From Microbacterium bovistercoris (GTDB lineage: Bacteria > Actinomycetota > Actinomycetes > Actinomycetales > Microbacteriaceae): a DNA stretch of 64,000 bases. The stretch lies in NCBI RefSeq assembly GCF_003387575.1, contig NZ_QUAB01000041.1:62001-126000 (forward strand), given 5' to 3'. This document shows, piece by piece, positions 57,157 through 64,000 of the stretch. Position 1 is the first letter of the stretch. Every line of letters starts with the position of its first letter. The notes under the pieces were generated by a model that saw only the letters and a list, made by a program, of their open reading frames with translations, had not been told where the DNA came from and did no database searches. Made by a program: the position numbers and the translations under genes.

Positions 57157-59787
57157 GTGACGGACTCCGCAAAGCCTACCCTCATGGTCGTCGACGGCCA
57201 TTCGCTCGCCTACCGTGCGTTCTTCGCCCTCCCGGTCGAGAACTTCACCACACGCGACAACCAGCACACGAACGCCATCTACGGCTTCCTGTCGATGTTC
57301 GTGAACCTCATCAAGGCCGAGCAGCCGACGCATCTCGCGGTCGCCTTCGACACCTCGCGACACTCGTTCCGCACCGACGAGTACCCCGAGTACAAGGCCA
57401 CCCGCTCAGAGACGCCCAGCGAGTTCCGGGGTCAGATCCCGCTGCTGCAGGACTGCCTCGCCGCGATGTCGGTCCCTGTGCTCACCAAGGAGGGCATCGA
57501 GGCCGACGACATCCTCGCGACGCTGTCCACCCAGGGATCCGCCCTGGGCTACGACGTGCTCGTGGTCTCGGGAGACCGCGACACGATCCAGCTCGTGAAC
57601 GATGAGGTGACGCTGCTGTACCCGTCGGTGCAGGGCGTCTCGCAGCTCAAGCGCTACGACCCGGCGGCGGTGCAGGAGCGCTACGGCGTGCGGCCCGAGC
57701 AGTATTCCGACATCGCCGCGCTGGTCGGCGAGACCAGCGACAATCTGCCGGGTGTCCCGAAGGTCGGCGAGAAGACCGCGGTCAAGTGGCTGACCCAGTT
57801 CGGCACGCTCGACGAACTGCTGGAGCGCTCGGGTGAGATCAAGGGCGTCGTGGGCGGTAACCTGCGCGACCACATCGATGACGTGCGCCGCAACCGCAAG
57901 CTCAACCGCCTGCTGACCGATGTCGAGCTGCCGGTCGGCCCCGCCGACCTCGCGGTCGCCCCGATCGACGCTCAGGCGGTGCGCGACATCTTCGCCCGCC
58001 TCGAGTTCCGTACGCTGCTGCCGCGTGTGTTCGACGCGGTCGGCGCCCACGACGAGGACGCTGAGACCGCGGCCTCCGTGGACCTCCCCGAGGCCGTCCA
58101 GGCCGCAGCAGCTGACATCGCGAGTTGGCTCGCCTCTCAGCAGGACGAGGTGGCGCTCACACTGGTGCCCGGAGCACGCCCGACCCGCATCGGCGTCGCG
58201 ACCGCGACCGAGCTGCGCGAGGGCGACTGGAACGAAGAGATGGCCGACGCGCTGCGCACGTGGCTCGAGTCGGATGCGCCGAAGGCGCTGCACGACGCGA
58301 AGCCCCAGGTGAAGGCGCTGACCGCCGCCGGCATCCGGCTCGGCGGGCTCGCCTACGACACCAGCCTCGCCGGCTGGCTGCTGCGGCCGAGTTTCCCCGA
58401 CAAGACCCTCGGCGACCTCGTGGAGCGCTACCTCGGTGAGAAGCTGCCCGAGTCGGACCCCTCGCAGCTCGTCCCCGAGACCGACGGTGCGACGCCGTCG
58501 CAGGAGGCGTGGTTCACGCTGCGGACAGCGCACGCGCTGCGCGACGAACTGCCCGAGTCCGTGGCCACGGTGCTCACCGACATCGAGCTGCCCACCCTGC
58601 TGACGCTGGCCGACATGGAGACCGCAGGCGTCGCCGTCTCGCACGAGGTGCTCTCGACCTTCTCCGCGGAGCTGGGCGCGCGGGCCGAGGGCATCGCGCA
58701 GGACGCGTACGTCACGATCGGCCGCGAGGTGAACCTCGGCTCTCCGAAGCAGCTCCAGGAGGTGCTCTTCGAAGAGCTTCAGCTGCCGAAGACGCGCAAG
58801 ACGAAGACCGGCTATTCGACGGATGCCGCTTCGCTCGCCGACATCCAGGAGAAGAGCCCGCACATCTTCCTGGAGCAGCTCTCGCAGCACCGCGAGGCGA
58901 CCAAGCTGCGCCAGATCATCGAGTCGCTCGACACCGCGATCCGCGACGACCACCGCATCCACACCACCTACGTGCAGACCGGCAGCCAGACCGGGCGTCT
59001 GTCCAGCACCGACCCGAACCTGCAGAACATCCCGGTGCGCACCGAGGAGTCCCGCCGCATCCGCAGCGCCTTCGAGGTCGGCGAGGGGTACGAGACGCTG
59101 CTCACCGCCGACTACTCGCAGATCGAGATGCGCATCATGGCGCATCTCAGCGGCGACGAGGGCCTCATCGAGGCGTTCAACTCCGGCGAGGATCTGCACC
59201 GCTTCGTCGGGGCACGGGTGTTCGGCGTCGAGCCGTCCGAGGTGACCCCGGCGATGCGCACCAAGGTCAAGGCGATGTCCTACGGTCTGGTCTACGGCCT
59301 GAGCGCCTTCGGCCTGTCCAAGCAGCTGCGCATCGAGCAGTCCGAGGCCAAGGGGCTCATGACCGAGTACTTCGCCCGGTTCGGCGCGGTGCGCGACTAC
59401 CTGCGTGCGTCGGTGATGGCGGCGAAGGAGGTCGGCTACACCGAGACGATCTTCGGTCGCCGCCGCCCGTTCCCCGACCTGTCCAGTCCGAACCGCGTGC
59501 TGCGCGAGAACGCCGAGAGGGCGGCGCTGAACGCACCGATCCAGGGCAGCGCCGCCGACATCATGAAGATCGCGCTGTTCCGCATCCACGACGACCTGCG
59601 CGCCGCCGACCTCTCCTCGCGGGTGCTGCTGCAGATCCACGACGAACTCGTGGTCGAGGTCGCGGCAGGGGAGTGGGACGCCGTCGAGGGCATCGTCCGC
59701 GATCGCATGGGCGGCGCGGCCGACCTCTCCGTTCCGCTCGACGTCCAGGTCGGCCGAGGACGCGACTGGAATGAGGCGGCCCACTGA
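57157..59787 (+). CDS. polA: DNA polymerase I (5' nuclease intact, proofreading site degenerate)
   Basis: 876 residues, GTG start. The N-terminal 5' nuclease at about 1-290 has MVVDGHSLAYRAFFAL, VAFDTSRHSFR, VSGDRDTIQL and ETSDNLPGVPKVGEKTAVKW. The middle 3'-5' exonuclease-like domain lacks the DxE motif (the strand reads EVALTLVPGARPTRIGV) and has HDAKPQVKAL where the N-x3-D motif belongs, so proofreading is probably lost, as in mycobacterial PolA and Taq. The polymerase domain has LLTADYSQIEMRIMAHLSG (motif A), the O-helix RTKVKAMSYGLVYGL and motif C LLQIHDELVVEV. Confidence 0.96.
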   Translation: MTDSAKPTLMVVDGHSLAYRAFFALPVENFTTRDNQHTNAIYGFLSMFVNLIKAEQPTHLAVAFDTSRHSFRTDEYPEYKATRSETPSEFRGQIPLLQDCLAAMSVPVLTKEGIEADDILATLSTQGSALGYDVLVVSGDRDTIQLVNDEVTLLYPSVQGVSQLKRYDPAAVQERYGVRPEQYSDIAALVGETSDNLPGVPKVGEKTAVKWLTQFGTLDELLERSGEIKGVVGGNLRDHIDDVRRNRKLNRLLTDVELPVGPADLAVAPIDAQAVRDIFARLEFRTLLPRVFDAVGAHDEDAETAASVDLPEAVQAAAADIASWLASQQDEVALTLVPGARPTRIGVATATELREGDWNEEMADALRTWLESDAPKALHDAKPQVKALTAAGIRLGGLAYDTSLAGWLLRPSFPDKTLGDLVERYLGEKLPESDPSQLVPETDGATPSQEAWFTLRTAHALRDELPESVATVLTDIELPTLLTLADMETAGVAVSHEVLSTFSAELGARAEGIAQDAYVTIGREVNLGSPKQLQEVLFEELQLPKTRKTKTGYSTDAASLADIQEKSPHIFLEQLSQHREATKLRQIIESLDTAIRDDHRIHTTYVQTGSQTGRLSSTDPNLQNIPVRTEESRRIRSAFEVGEGYETLLTADYSQIEMRIMAHLSGDEGLIEAFNSGEDLHRFVGARVFGVEPSEVTPAMRTKVKAMSYGLVYGLSAFGLSKQLRIEQSEAKGLMTEYFARFGAVRDYLRASVMAAKEVGYTETIFGRRRPFPDLSSPNRVLRENAERAALNAPIQGSAADIMKIALFRIHDDLRAADLSSRVLLQIHDELVVEVAAGEWDAVEGIVRDRMGGAADLSVPLDVQVGRGRDWNEAAH

Positions 59788-59788
59788 C

Positions 59789-59794
59789 TAGGCT
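59789..59794 (+). promoter_or_regulatory. -10 box TAGGCT, leaderless geometry for the DUF885 gene
   Basis: TAGGCT begins one base after the polA stop codon and ends 7 nt before the ATG at 59802. Confidence 0.55.
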
Positions 59795-59801
59795 CGACCC
59801 C

Positions 59802-61472
59802 ATGACTGATTCACGCACGCCCTCGGCGATCGACAAGGTCGCCGAGGAATGGGTCGACGAACTCGTCGGCCTGTCGCCGGTGCTGGCGACTTACATCGGC
59901 CGCAACGAAGCGAACGGCCGCCTCGACGATCTCAGCCCTGAAGGGCATGAGCAGAGTGTCGAGGCGACCCGTCGCACGCTCGCCGCCCTGCAGGACCTGG
60001 AGCCCGTCGACCACATCGACGAGGTCACCAAGTCTGATCTGTCCTCCCAGCTGCAGCTCGACCTCGAGTTGCACGAAGCGCAGTGGCACCTGCGCGATCT
60101 CAACGTGATCGCCTCGGCGGCGCAGGACTTCCGCCAGGCCTTCGACCTGATGCCCACCGCCACCACAGACGACTGGTCGGTCGTCGCCGAGCGCCTCGCA
60201 GCCATCCCGCAGGCGCTCCGCGGGTACACCGCCACGCTGCGCGAGGGCATCGCAAAGGGCGTCGTCCCCGCGCGCCGTCAGGTCACTGAAGTCGCGACGC
60301 AGATCACCAGGTACACGGCCGACGACGGCTTCTTCGCCTCGTTCGTCGCGGGAGCCGCCCCCGAGGACGGTCAGCTGCCCGCATCGCTCGCCCGCACCCT
60401 GTCCGACAACGCCGGTGCGGCCCGCGTGGCCTACGACCAGCTGCGCGACTTCCTGGCCACCGAGCTCGCCCCGGCGGCGGGCGAGGACGACGCGGTCGGC
60501 CGCGAACTCTACGCACTGAACTCCCGCCGCTTCCTCGGTGCGACGATCGACCTCGACGAGACCTACGAGTGGGGTCGTGAAGAGCTCGCCCGCATGATCT
60601 CCGAGCAGGAGGCGATCGCGAACGAGATCCTGCCCGGCGCGACCGTCGAGCAGGCCGTCGCACACCTCGAGGCCGACGCCTCGCGCCGGCTCGTCGGCAC
60701 GGACGCGCTGCAGCAGTGGATGCAGCAGACCAGCGACCGGGCGATCGCCGAGCTGGGTGCCACGCACTTCGACATCCCCGAGCAGATCCGCGAGCTCGAG
60801 TGCATGATCGCGCCTACGCAGGAAGGCGGAATCTACTACACCGGTCCGACGGACGACTTCTCCCGTCCCGGCCGTATGTGGTGGTCGGTGCCCGAGGGCG
60901 TCACCGAGTTCGACACCTGGCGCGAGCTCACCACGGTCTACCACGAGGGTGTTCCGGGCCACCATCTGCAGATCGCGCAGGCGACCTACAACCGGGCCGA
61001 GCTGAACAGCTGGCGCCGCCTGCTGGCCGGCACCTCCGGTCACGCCGAAGGCTGGGCGCTGTACGCGGAGCGTCTGATGGAGCAGCTGGGCTATCTCGAC
61101 GACCCGGCGGATCGTCTGGGCATGCTCGACGGCCAGCGCATGCGCGCCGTGCGCGTCGTGCTCGACATCGGCGTGCACCTGCGCAAACCGCGCCTCGACG
61201 GCGAGGGGATCTGGGACCACGACTACGCGCTCGAGATGATGCGCCGCAACGTGAACATGTCGGACGAGTTCCGTCAGTTCGAGGTGAACCGCTACCTCGG
61301 CTGGCCGGGACAGGCTCCTTCCTACAAGGTCGGGCAGCGCATCTGGGAGCAGGTCCGCGACGCGTACCGCGCCGAGCGGGGCGACGACTTCTCGATGAAG
61401 GAGTTCCACAAGCGCGCCCTCGACATGGGCGGCGTCGGGCTCGACACCCTGCGCACGGCGCTGCTGGGCTGA
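59802..61472 (+). CDS. DUF885 family protein, probable zinc metallopeptidase
   Basis: 556 residues, one DUF885 domain over almost all of its length. The zinc signature is YHEGVPGHHLQIAQ at about residue 381, with a further Glu in GHAEGWALYAERLMEQLGY. The C-terminal FEVNRYLGWPGQAPSYKVG block is characteristic. No signal peptide, so it is probably cytoplasmic. The substrate is unknown; peptide hydrolysis is inferred from the HExxxxH-like motif. An 18-bp terminator hairpin follows. Confidence 0.9.
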   Translation: MTDSRTPSAIDKVAEEWVDELVGLSPVLATYIGRNEANGRLDDLSPEGHEQSVEATRRTLAALQDLEPVDHIDEVTKSDLSSQLQLDLELHEAQWHLRDLNVIASAAQDFRQAFDLMPTATTDDWSVVAERLAAIPQALRGYTATLREGIAKGVVPARRQVTEVATQITRYTADDGFFASFVAGAAPEDGQLPASLARTLSDNAGAARVAYDQLRDFLATELAPAAGEDDAVGRELYALNSRRFLGATIDLDETYEWGREELARMISEQEAIANEILPGATVEQAVAHLEADASRRLVGTDALQQWMQQTSDRAIAELGATHFDIPEQIRELECMIAPTQEGGIYYTGPTDDFSRPGRMWWSVPEGVTEFDTWRELTTVYHEGVPGHHLQIAQATYNRAELNSWRRLLAGTSGHAEGWALYAERLMEQLGYLDDPADRLGMLDGQRMRAVRVVLDIGVHLRKPRLDGEGIWDHDYALEMMRRNVNMSDEFRQFEVNRYLGWPGQAPSYKVGQRIWEQVRDAYRAERGDDFSMKEFHKRALDMGGVGLDTLRTALLG

Positions 61473-61484
61473 ACGCACCGGCAG

Positions 61485-61524
61485 ACGCGGGGGTCATCCG
61501 GGAATGCCCGGGTGGCCCCCGTGT
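61485..61524 (+). terminator. Terminator after the DUF885 gene
   Basis: An 18-bp stem (three G.U pairs, no bulge) with an AATG tetraloop, starting 12 bases past the stop. No U-run follows. Confidence 0.8.
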
Positions 61525-61553
61525 TGCATTCGTGTGAATACGAAAGGGACTTC

Positions 61554-62585
61554 ATGAACGTGGAATTCGGACTCGGCACTTTCGGCGACATGTCGACGGA
61601 CCTCGACGGCTCGCCGCTGACGGGGGCGCAGACCATCCGCAACGTCGTCGCCCAGGCGGAGCTCGCCGACAGCCTCGGCGTCGACTACTTCGCGGTGGGG
61701 GAGCACCACCGGCCCGAGTTCGCGATCTCCGCCCCCGAGATGGTGCTGGCCGCCATTGCGAGCCGCACGGAGCGGATCAAGCTCGGCACAGCGGTCACCG
61801 TGCTCTCCTCGGATGACCCTGTGCGGGTGTACGAGCGCTTCGCGACGCTCGACGCCGTCTCGAACGGCCGGGCGGAGCCCGTGCTGGGCCGCGGGTCGTT
61901 CACGGAGTCCTTCCCGCTCTTCGGCTACGACCTGCGGGATTACGAGGCCCTGTTCGAGCAGAAGCTCGACCTGTTCGCCGAGCTTGTCAAGGAGCAGCCG
62001 GTCACATGGTCCGGCACGATGCGTCCCGCCCTCCATGACGCCGACGTGTTCCCGAAGACGGAGAACGGCCTGCGACCCTGGGTCGGCGTGGGCGGCAGCC
62101 CCGAGTCGATCCTCCGCGTCGCGCGATACGGCTTCGGTCTCACCCTTGCGATCATCGGGGGAGCGGCGTTCCGGTTCAAGCCGCTCGTGGACCTCTACCA
62201 TCGCGCGGTCGACCAGTTCGGCACCGAGGTCCGCCCCATCGCGGCCCACTCACCGGGACACATCGCCGACACCGACGACGAGGCCTGGGAGCAGGCCTAC
62301 CCGGGATTCGAGGCGATGAACCGCACGATCGGGCGTGAGCGCGGCTGGCCGTCGTACAGCCGGGCGCAGTTCCAGAACGACGTCGGCCCGATGGGCGCGA
62401 CATATGCAGGCTCGCCGGATCGGGTGGCGGCCAAGATGGCGGACACCATCCGCACGCTCGGCCTCGGTCGCTTCGAGCTCAAGTACGCCACCGGCACGAC
62501 TCCGCACGAGCACCTGATGCGCAGCATCGAGCTGTACGCCACGGAGGTCGTTCCGCGGGTGCGCCGCCTGCTCGCCGACGACTGA
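61554..62585 (+). CDS. LLM-class (luciferase-like) flavin-dependent oxidoreductase
   Basis: 343 residues from the ATG after GAAAGGGA; an in-frame ATG 14 codons upstream lies within the terminator region and lacks similarity. It is a luciferase-like TIM barrel using FMNH2 or F420. Motifs: VEFGLGTFGDM, YFAVGEHHRPEFAISAPEMV, GTAVTVLSSDDPVRVYERF, NGRAEPVLGRGSFTESFPLF and GVGGSPESILRVARYG. The substrate is unknown. It lies between a terminator and the NiaP-like transporter gene, which has its own promoter. Confidence 0.9.
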   Translation: MNVEFGLGTFGDMSTDLDGSPLTGAQTIRNVVAQAELADSLGVDYFAVGEHHRPEFAISAPEMVLAAIASRTERIKLGTAVTVLSSDDPVRVYERFATLDAVSNGRAEPVLGRGSFTESFPLFGYDLRDYEALFEQKLDLFAELVKEQPVTWSGTMRPALHDADVFPKTENGLRPWVGVGGSPESILRVARYGFGLTLAIIGGAAFRFKPLVDLYHRAVDQFGTEVRPIAAHSPGHIADTDDEAWEQAYPGFEAMNRTIGRERGWPSYSRAQFQNDVGPMGATYAGSPDRVAAKMADTIRTLGLGRFELKYATGTTPHEHLMRSIELYATEVVPRVRRLLADD

Positions 62586-62615
62586 CCCTTCGCGGCTCGG
62601 GTCGCGGCTTCGTCC

Positions 62616-62621
62616 TAGGAT
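62616..62621 (+). promoter_or_regulatory. -10 box TAGGAT, leaderless geometry for the NiaP-like gene
   Basis: TAGGAT ends 7 nt before ATG 62629. It overlaps the alternative ATG at 62620, which argues against that start. Confidence 0.5.
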
Positions 62622-62628
62622 GAAGGTC

Positions 62629-63981
62629 ATGCCCGACACCGTCGTCCCGAGCCGCCGCTCCCTGGCGTCGCGCCTCGACGCGCTCCCGCTCACCCGTCGC
62701 CACCTCCGCATCCTCACCGGATCGGGTGTCGGCTGGGCGCTGGACGCGATGGATGTCGGCCTGATCTCGTTCATCATCGCCGCACTCGCACAGCAGTGGG
62801 CGCTCACGCCGGGTCAGTTGGGCTGGATCGCCTCTGTGGGTTTCATCGGCATGGCGATCGGTGCGAGTGTCGGAGGTCTGCTCGCGGATCGCTACGGGCG
62901 CCGGCAGGTGTTCGCCGTCACCCTGCTGGTGTACGGCATCGCCACCGGAGCCAGCGCCCTCGCCGCCGGTGTGACGGGCCTGCTCATCCTGCGCTTCATC
63001 GTCGGACTCGGCCTCGGCGCCGAGCTGCCCGTCGCGTCCACCTACGTCAGCGAGATCGTCCCCGCCCGTATCCGGGGTCGTCTGATCGTGGTGCTCGAGG
63101 CGTTCTGGGCGGTGGGCTGGACGGCGGCCGCCCTGATCGGATTCTTCGTGATCCCGGCATCCGAGGACGGCTGGCGCTGGGCCTTCGCGATCGGCGCGAT
63201 CCCGGCCCTCTATGCGGTGGTCGTGCGCTGGGGGCTGCCGGAGTCGCCGCGCTGGCTCGCCGGAAGAGGGCGGATCACGCGCGCGCAGCGCATCGTCGAG
63301 ACGTTCGAGAGGGATGCCGGGATCGTGCTGTCCCCGGCGATCAACAAGGAGCCCGACACGCGTCCCGTCGCGGTCACCACGGCGGCGCGTCTGGCGACGC
63401 TGTGGAACCAGGAATTCCGGCTGCGCACCCTGAGCATCTGGTTGGTGTGGTTCTGCGTGAACTTCGCCTATTACGGGGCGTTCATCTGGATTCCGAGCAT
63501 CCTCGTCGCGGCCGGCTACGACCTGGTGCGCTCGTTCGGCTTCACGCTGATCATCACGCTCGCCCAGTTGCCCGGGTACGCGGTCGCCGCGTGGCTGATC
63601 GAGGTGTGGGGGCGCCGCACGACGCTCTCAGTGTTCCTCGTCGGCTCCGCCGTGTCGGCGGTGCTGTTCGGCACTGCGGGCAGCACAGGCATGATCATCG
63701 CAGCGGGCATGGCTCTGTCGTTCTTCAACCTCGGCGCCTGGGGTGCACTGTACGCCGTCACCCCCGAGATCTATCCGACCTCGCTGCGCGGAACCGGTGC
63801 GGGCTGGGCTGCGGGGGTGGGCCGGATCGCCAGCATCTTCGCGCCGCTGCTCGTTCCGGTGATGCTCGACGCGGGCGGCGCGCCGCTGGTCTTCATCGTG
63901 TTCTCGGCGTTCTTCGTGGTCGCAGCCGTCGGCGCGTGGGGCCTTGTCGATCGCCGAGGCGCTCGGCTCGACGACCGCTGA
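62629..63981 (+). CDS. MFS transporter, NiaP (niacin)-like
   Basis: 450 residues from ATG 62629, with about 12 hydrophobic segments. An ATG three codons upstream overlaps the -10 box and is less likely. The MFS loop 2-3 motif GGLLADRYGRRQVF and the PESPRWLA segment after helix 6 are intact. GWALDAMDVGLISFIIAAL, VASTYVSEIVPARIRGRLIV, VLEAFWAVGWTAAALIGFF and LSFFNLGAWGALYAVTPEIY closely resemble Bacillus NiaP (YceI), a nicotinate importer. The alternative is another sugar-porter-type or aromatic-acid symporter; no NAD-biosynthesis gene or known regulator site is nearby. The gene is complete, 19 bases before the window end. Confidence 0.88.
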   Translation: MPDTVVPSRRSLASRLDALPLTRRHLRILTGSGVGWALDAMDVGLISFIIAALAQQWALTPGQLGWIASVGFIGMAIGASVGGLLADRYGRRQVFAVTLLVYGIATGASALAAGVTGLLILRFIVGLGLGAELPVASTYVSEIVPARIRGRLIVVLEAFWAVGWTAAALIGFFVIPASEDGWRWAFAIGAIPALYAVVVRWGLPESPRWLAGRGRITRAQRIVETFERDAGIVLSPAINKEPDTRPVAVTTAARLATLWNQEFRLRTLSIWLVWFCVNFAYYGAFIWIPSILVAAGYDLVRSFGFTLIITLAQLPGYAVAAWLIEVWGRRTTLSVFLVGSAVSAVLFGTAGSTGMIIAAGMALSFFNLGAWGALYAVTPEIYPTSLRGTGAGWAAGVGRIASIFAPLLVPVMLDAGGAPLVFIVFSAFFVVAAVGAWGLVDRRGARLDDR

Positions 63982-64000
63982 CCTTCGACGAGAAGTCGCA

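Overview
The window looks like a stretch of core chromosome from a high-GC actinobacterium of the family Microbacteriaceae, most likely Microbacterium or a close relative. The reasons are the very high GC content, frequent GTG starts, 4-bp ATGA/GTGA operon overlaps, the zinc-free form of ribosomal protein S4, an actinobacterial IHF (mIHF) domain fused to guanylate kinase, a PyrR-type RNA leader, and the gene order alaS-ruvX-mltG-aro-efp-nusB-pyr-gmk-rpoZ-metK-priA-fmt-rpe-his-trp-lgt-gltBD-pyk-pdtaR-polA. I see no phage, transposase, integrase, CRISPR array or rRNA.

Layout: 1-2115 holds the end of a nitrite-assimilation unit (nirD tail, siroheme methyltransferase, uroporphyrinogen-III synthase fused to a winged helix). 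2126-4926 holds a small membrane protein, rarA, rpsD and another small membrane protein. 4993-14795 runs alaS, ruvX, mltG and the shikimate genes aroE-C-K-B-Q, with an acetyltransferase embedded between aroB and aroQ. 14792-16491 holds a GrpB-family gene, efp and nusB. 16519-25145 is an accessory block inserted between nusB and pyrR: a DUF4349 lipoprotein, a SWIM/SNF2 helicase, a YcaQ-like winged-helix protein, a metallo-beta-lactamase/Rieske fusion, a RimJ-like acetyltransferase and a phosphatase-Nudix fusion. 25259-33814 is the UMP operon (pyrR-B-C, a membrane protein, carA-B, pyrF). It is followed by mIHF-gmk, rpoZ, metK, a degenerate priA, fmt, rsmB and rpe. 41330-43590 carries hisE-G-F-I. 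43587-48257 carries two tryptophan-locus membrane proteins, trpC-B-A and lgt. Then come gltB-gltD, pyk, tRNA-Leu(CAA), an ANTAR regulator, a thioesterase, polA, a DUF885 peptidase-like protein, a luciferase-like oxidoreductase and a NiaP-like transporter.

Most genes belong to tightly packed anabolic operons: aromatic amino acids, pyrimidines, His/Trp and glutamate. Two regulatory themes stand out. First, at least twelve genes have a TAnnnT -10 box (mostly TAGnnT) exactly 6 or 7 nt before the start codon, the geometry of leaderless transcripts. Several of these lie inside the 3' end of the upstream gene. Second, in two convergent gene pairs the minus-strand stop codon lies in the loop of a strong hairpin. 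The most unusual proteins are the mIHF-guanylate kinase fusion, the MBL-Rieske fusion, the HemD-winged-helix fusion, the phosphatase-Nudix fusion, a YcaQ homologue with Lys at the expected Gln of its active-site motif, and a MltG with a ~320-residue Gln/Ala/Pro-rich cytoplasmic extension.
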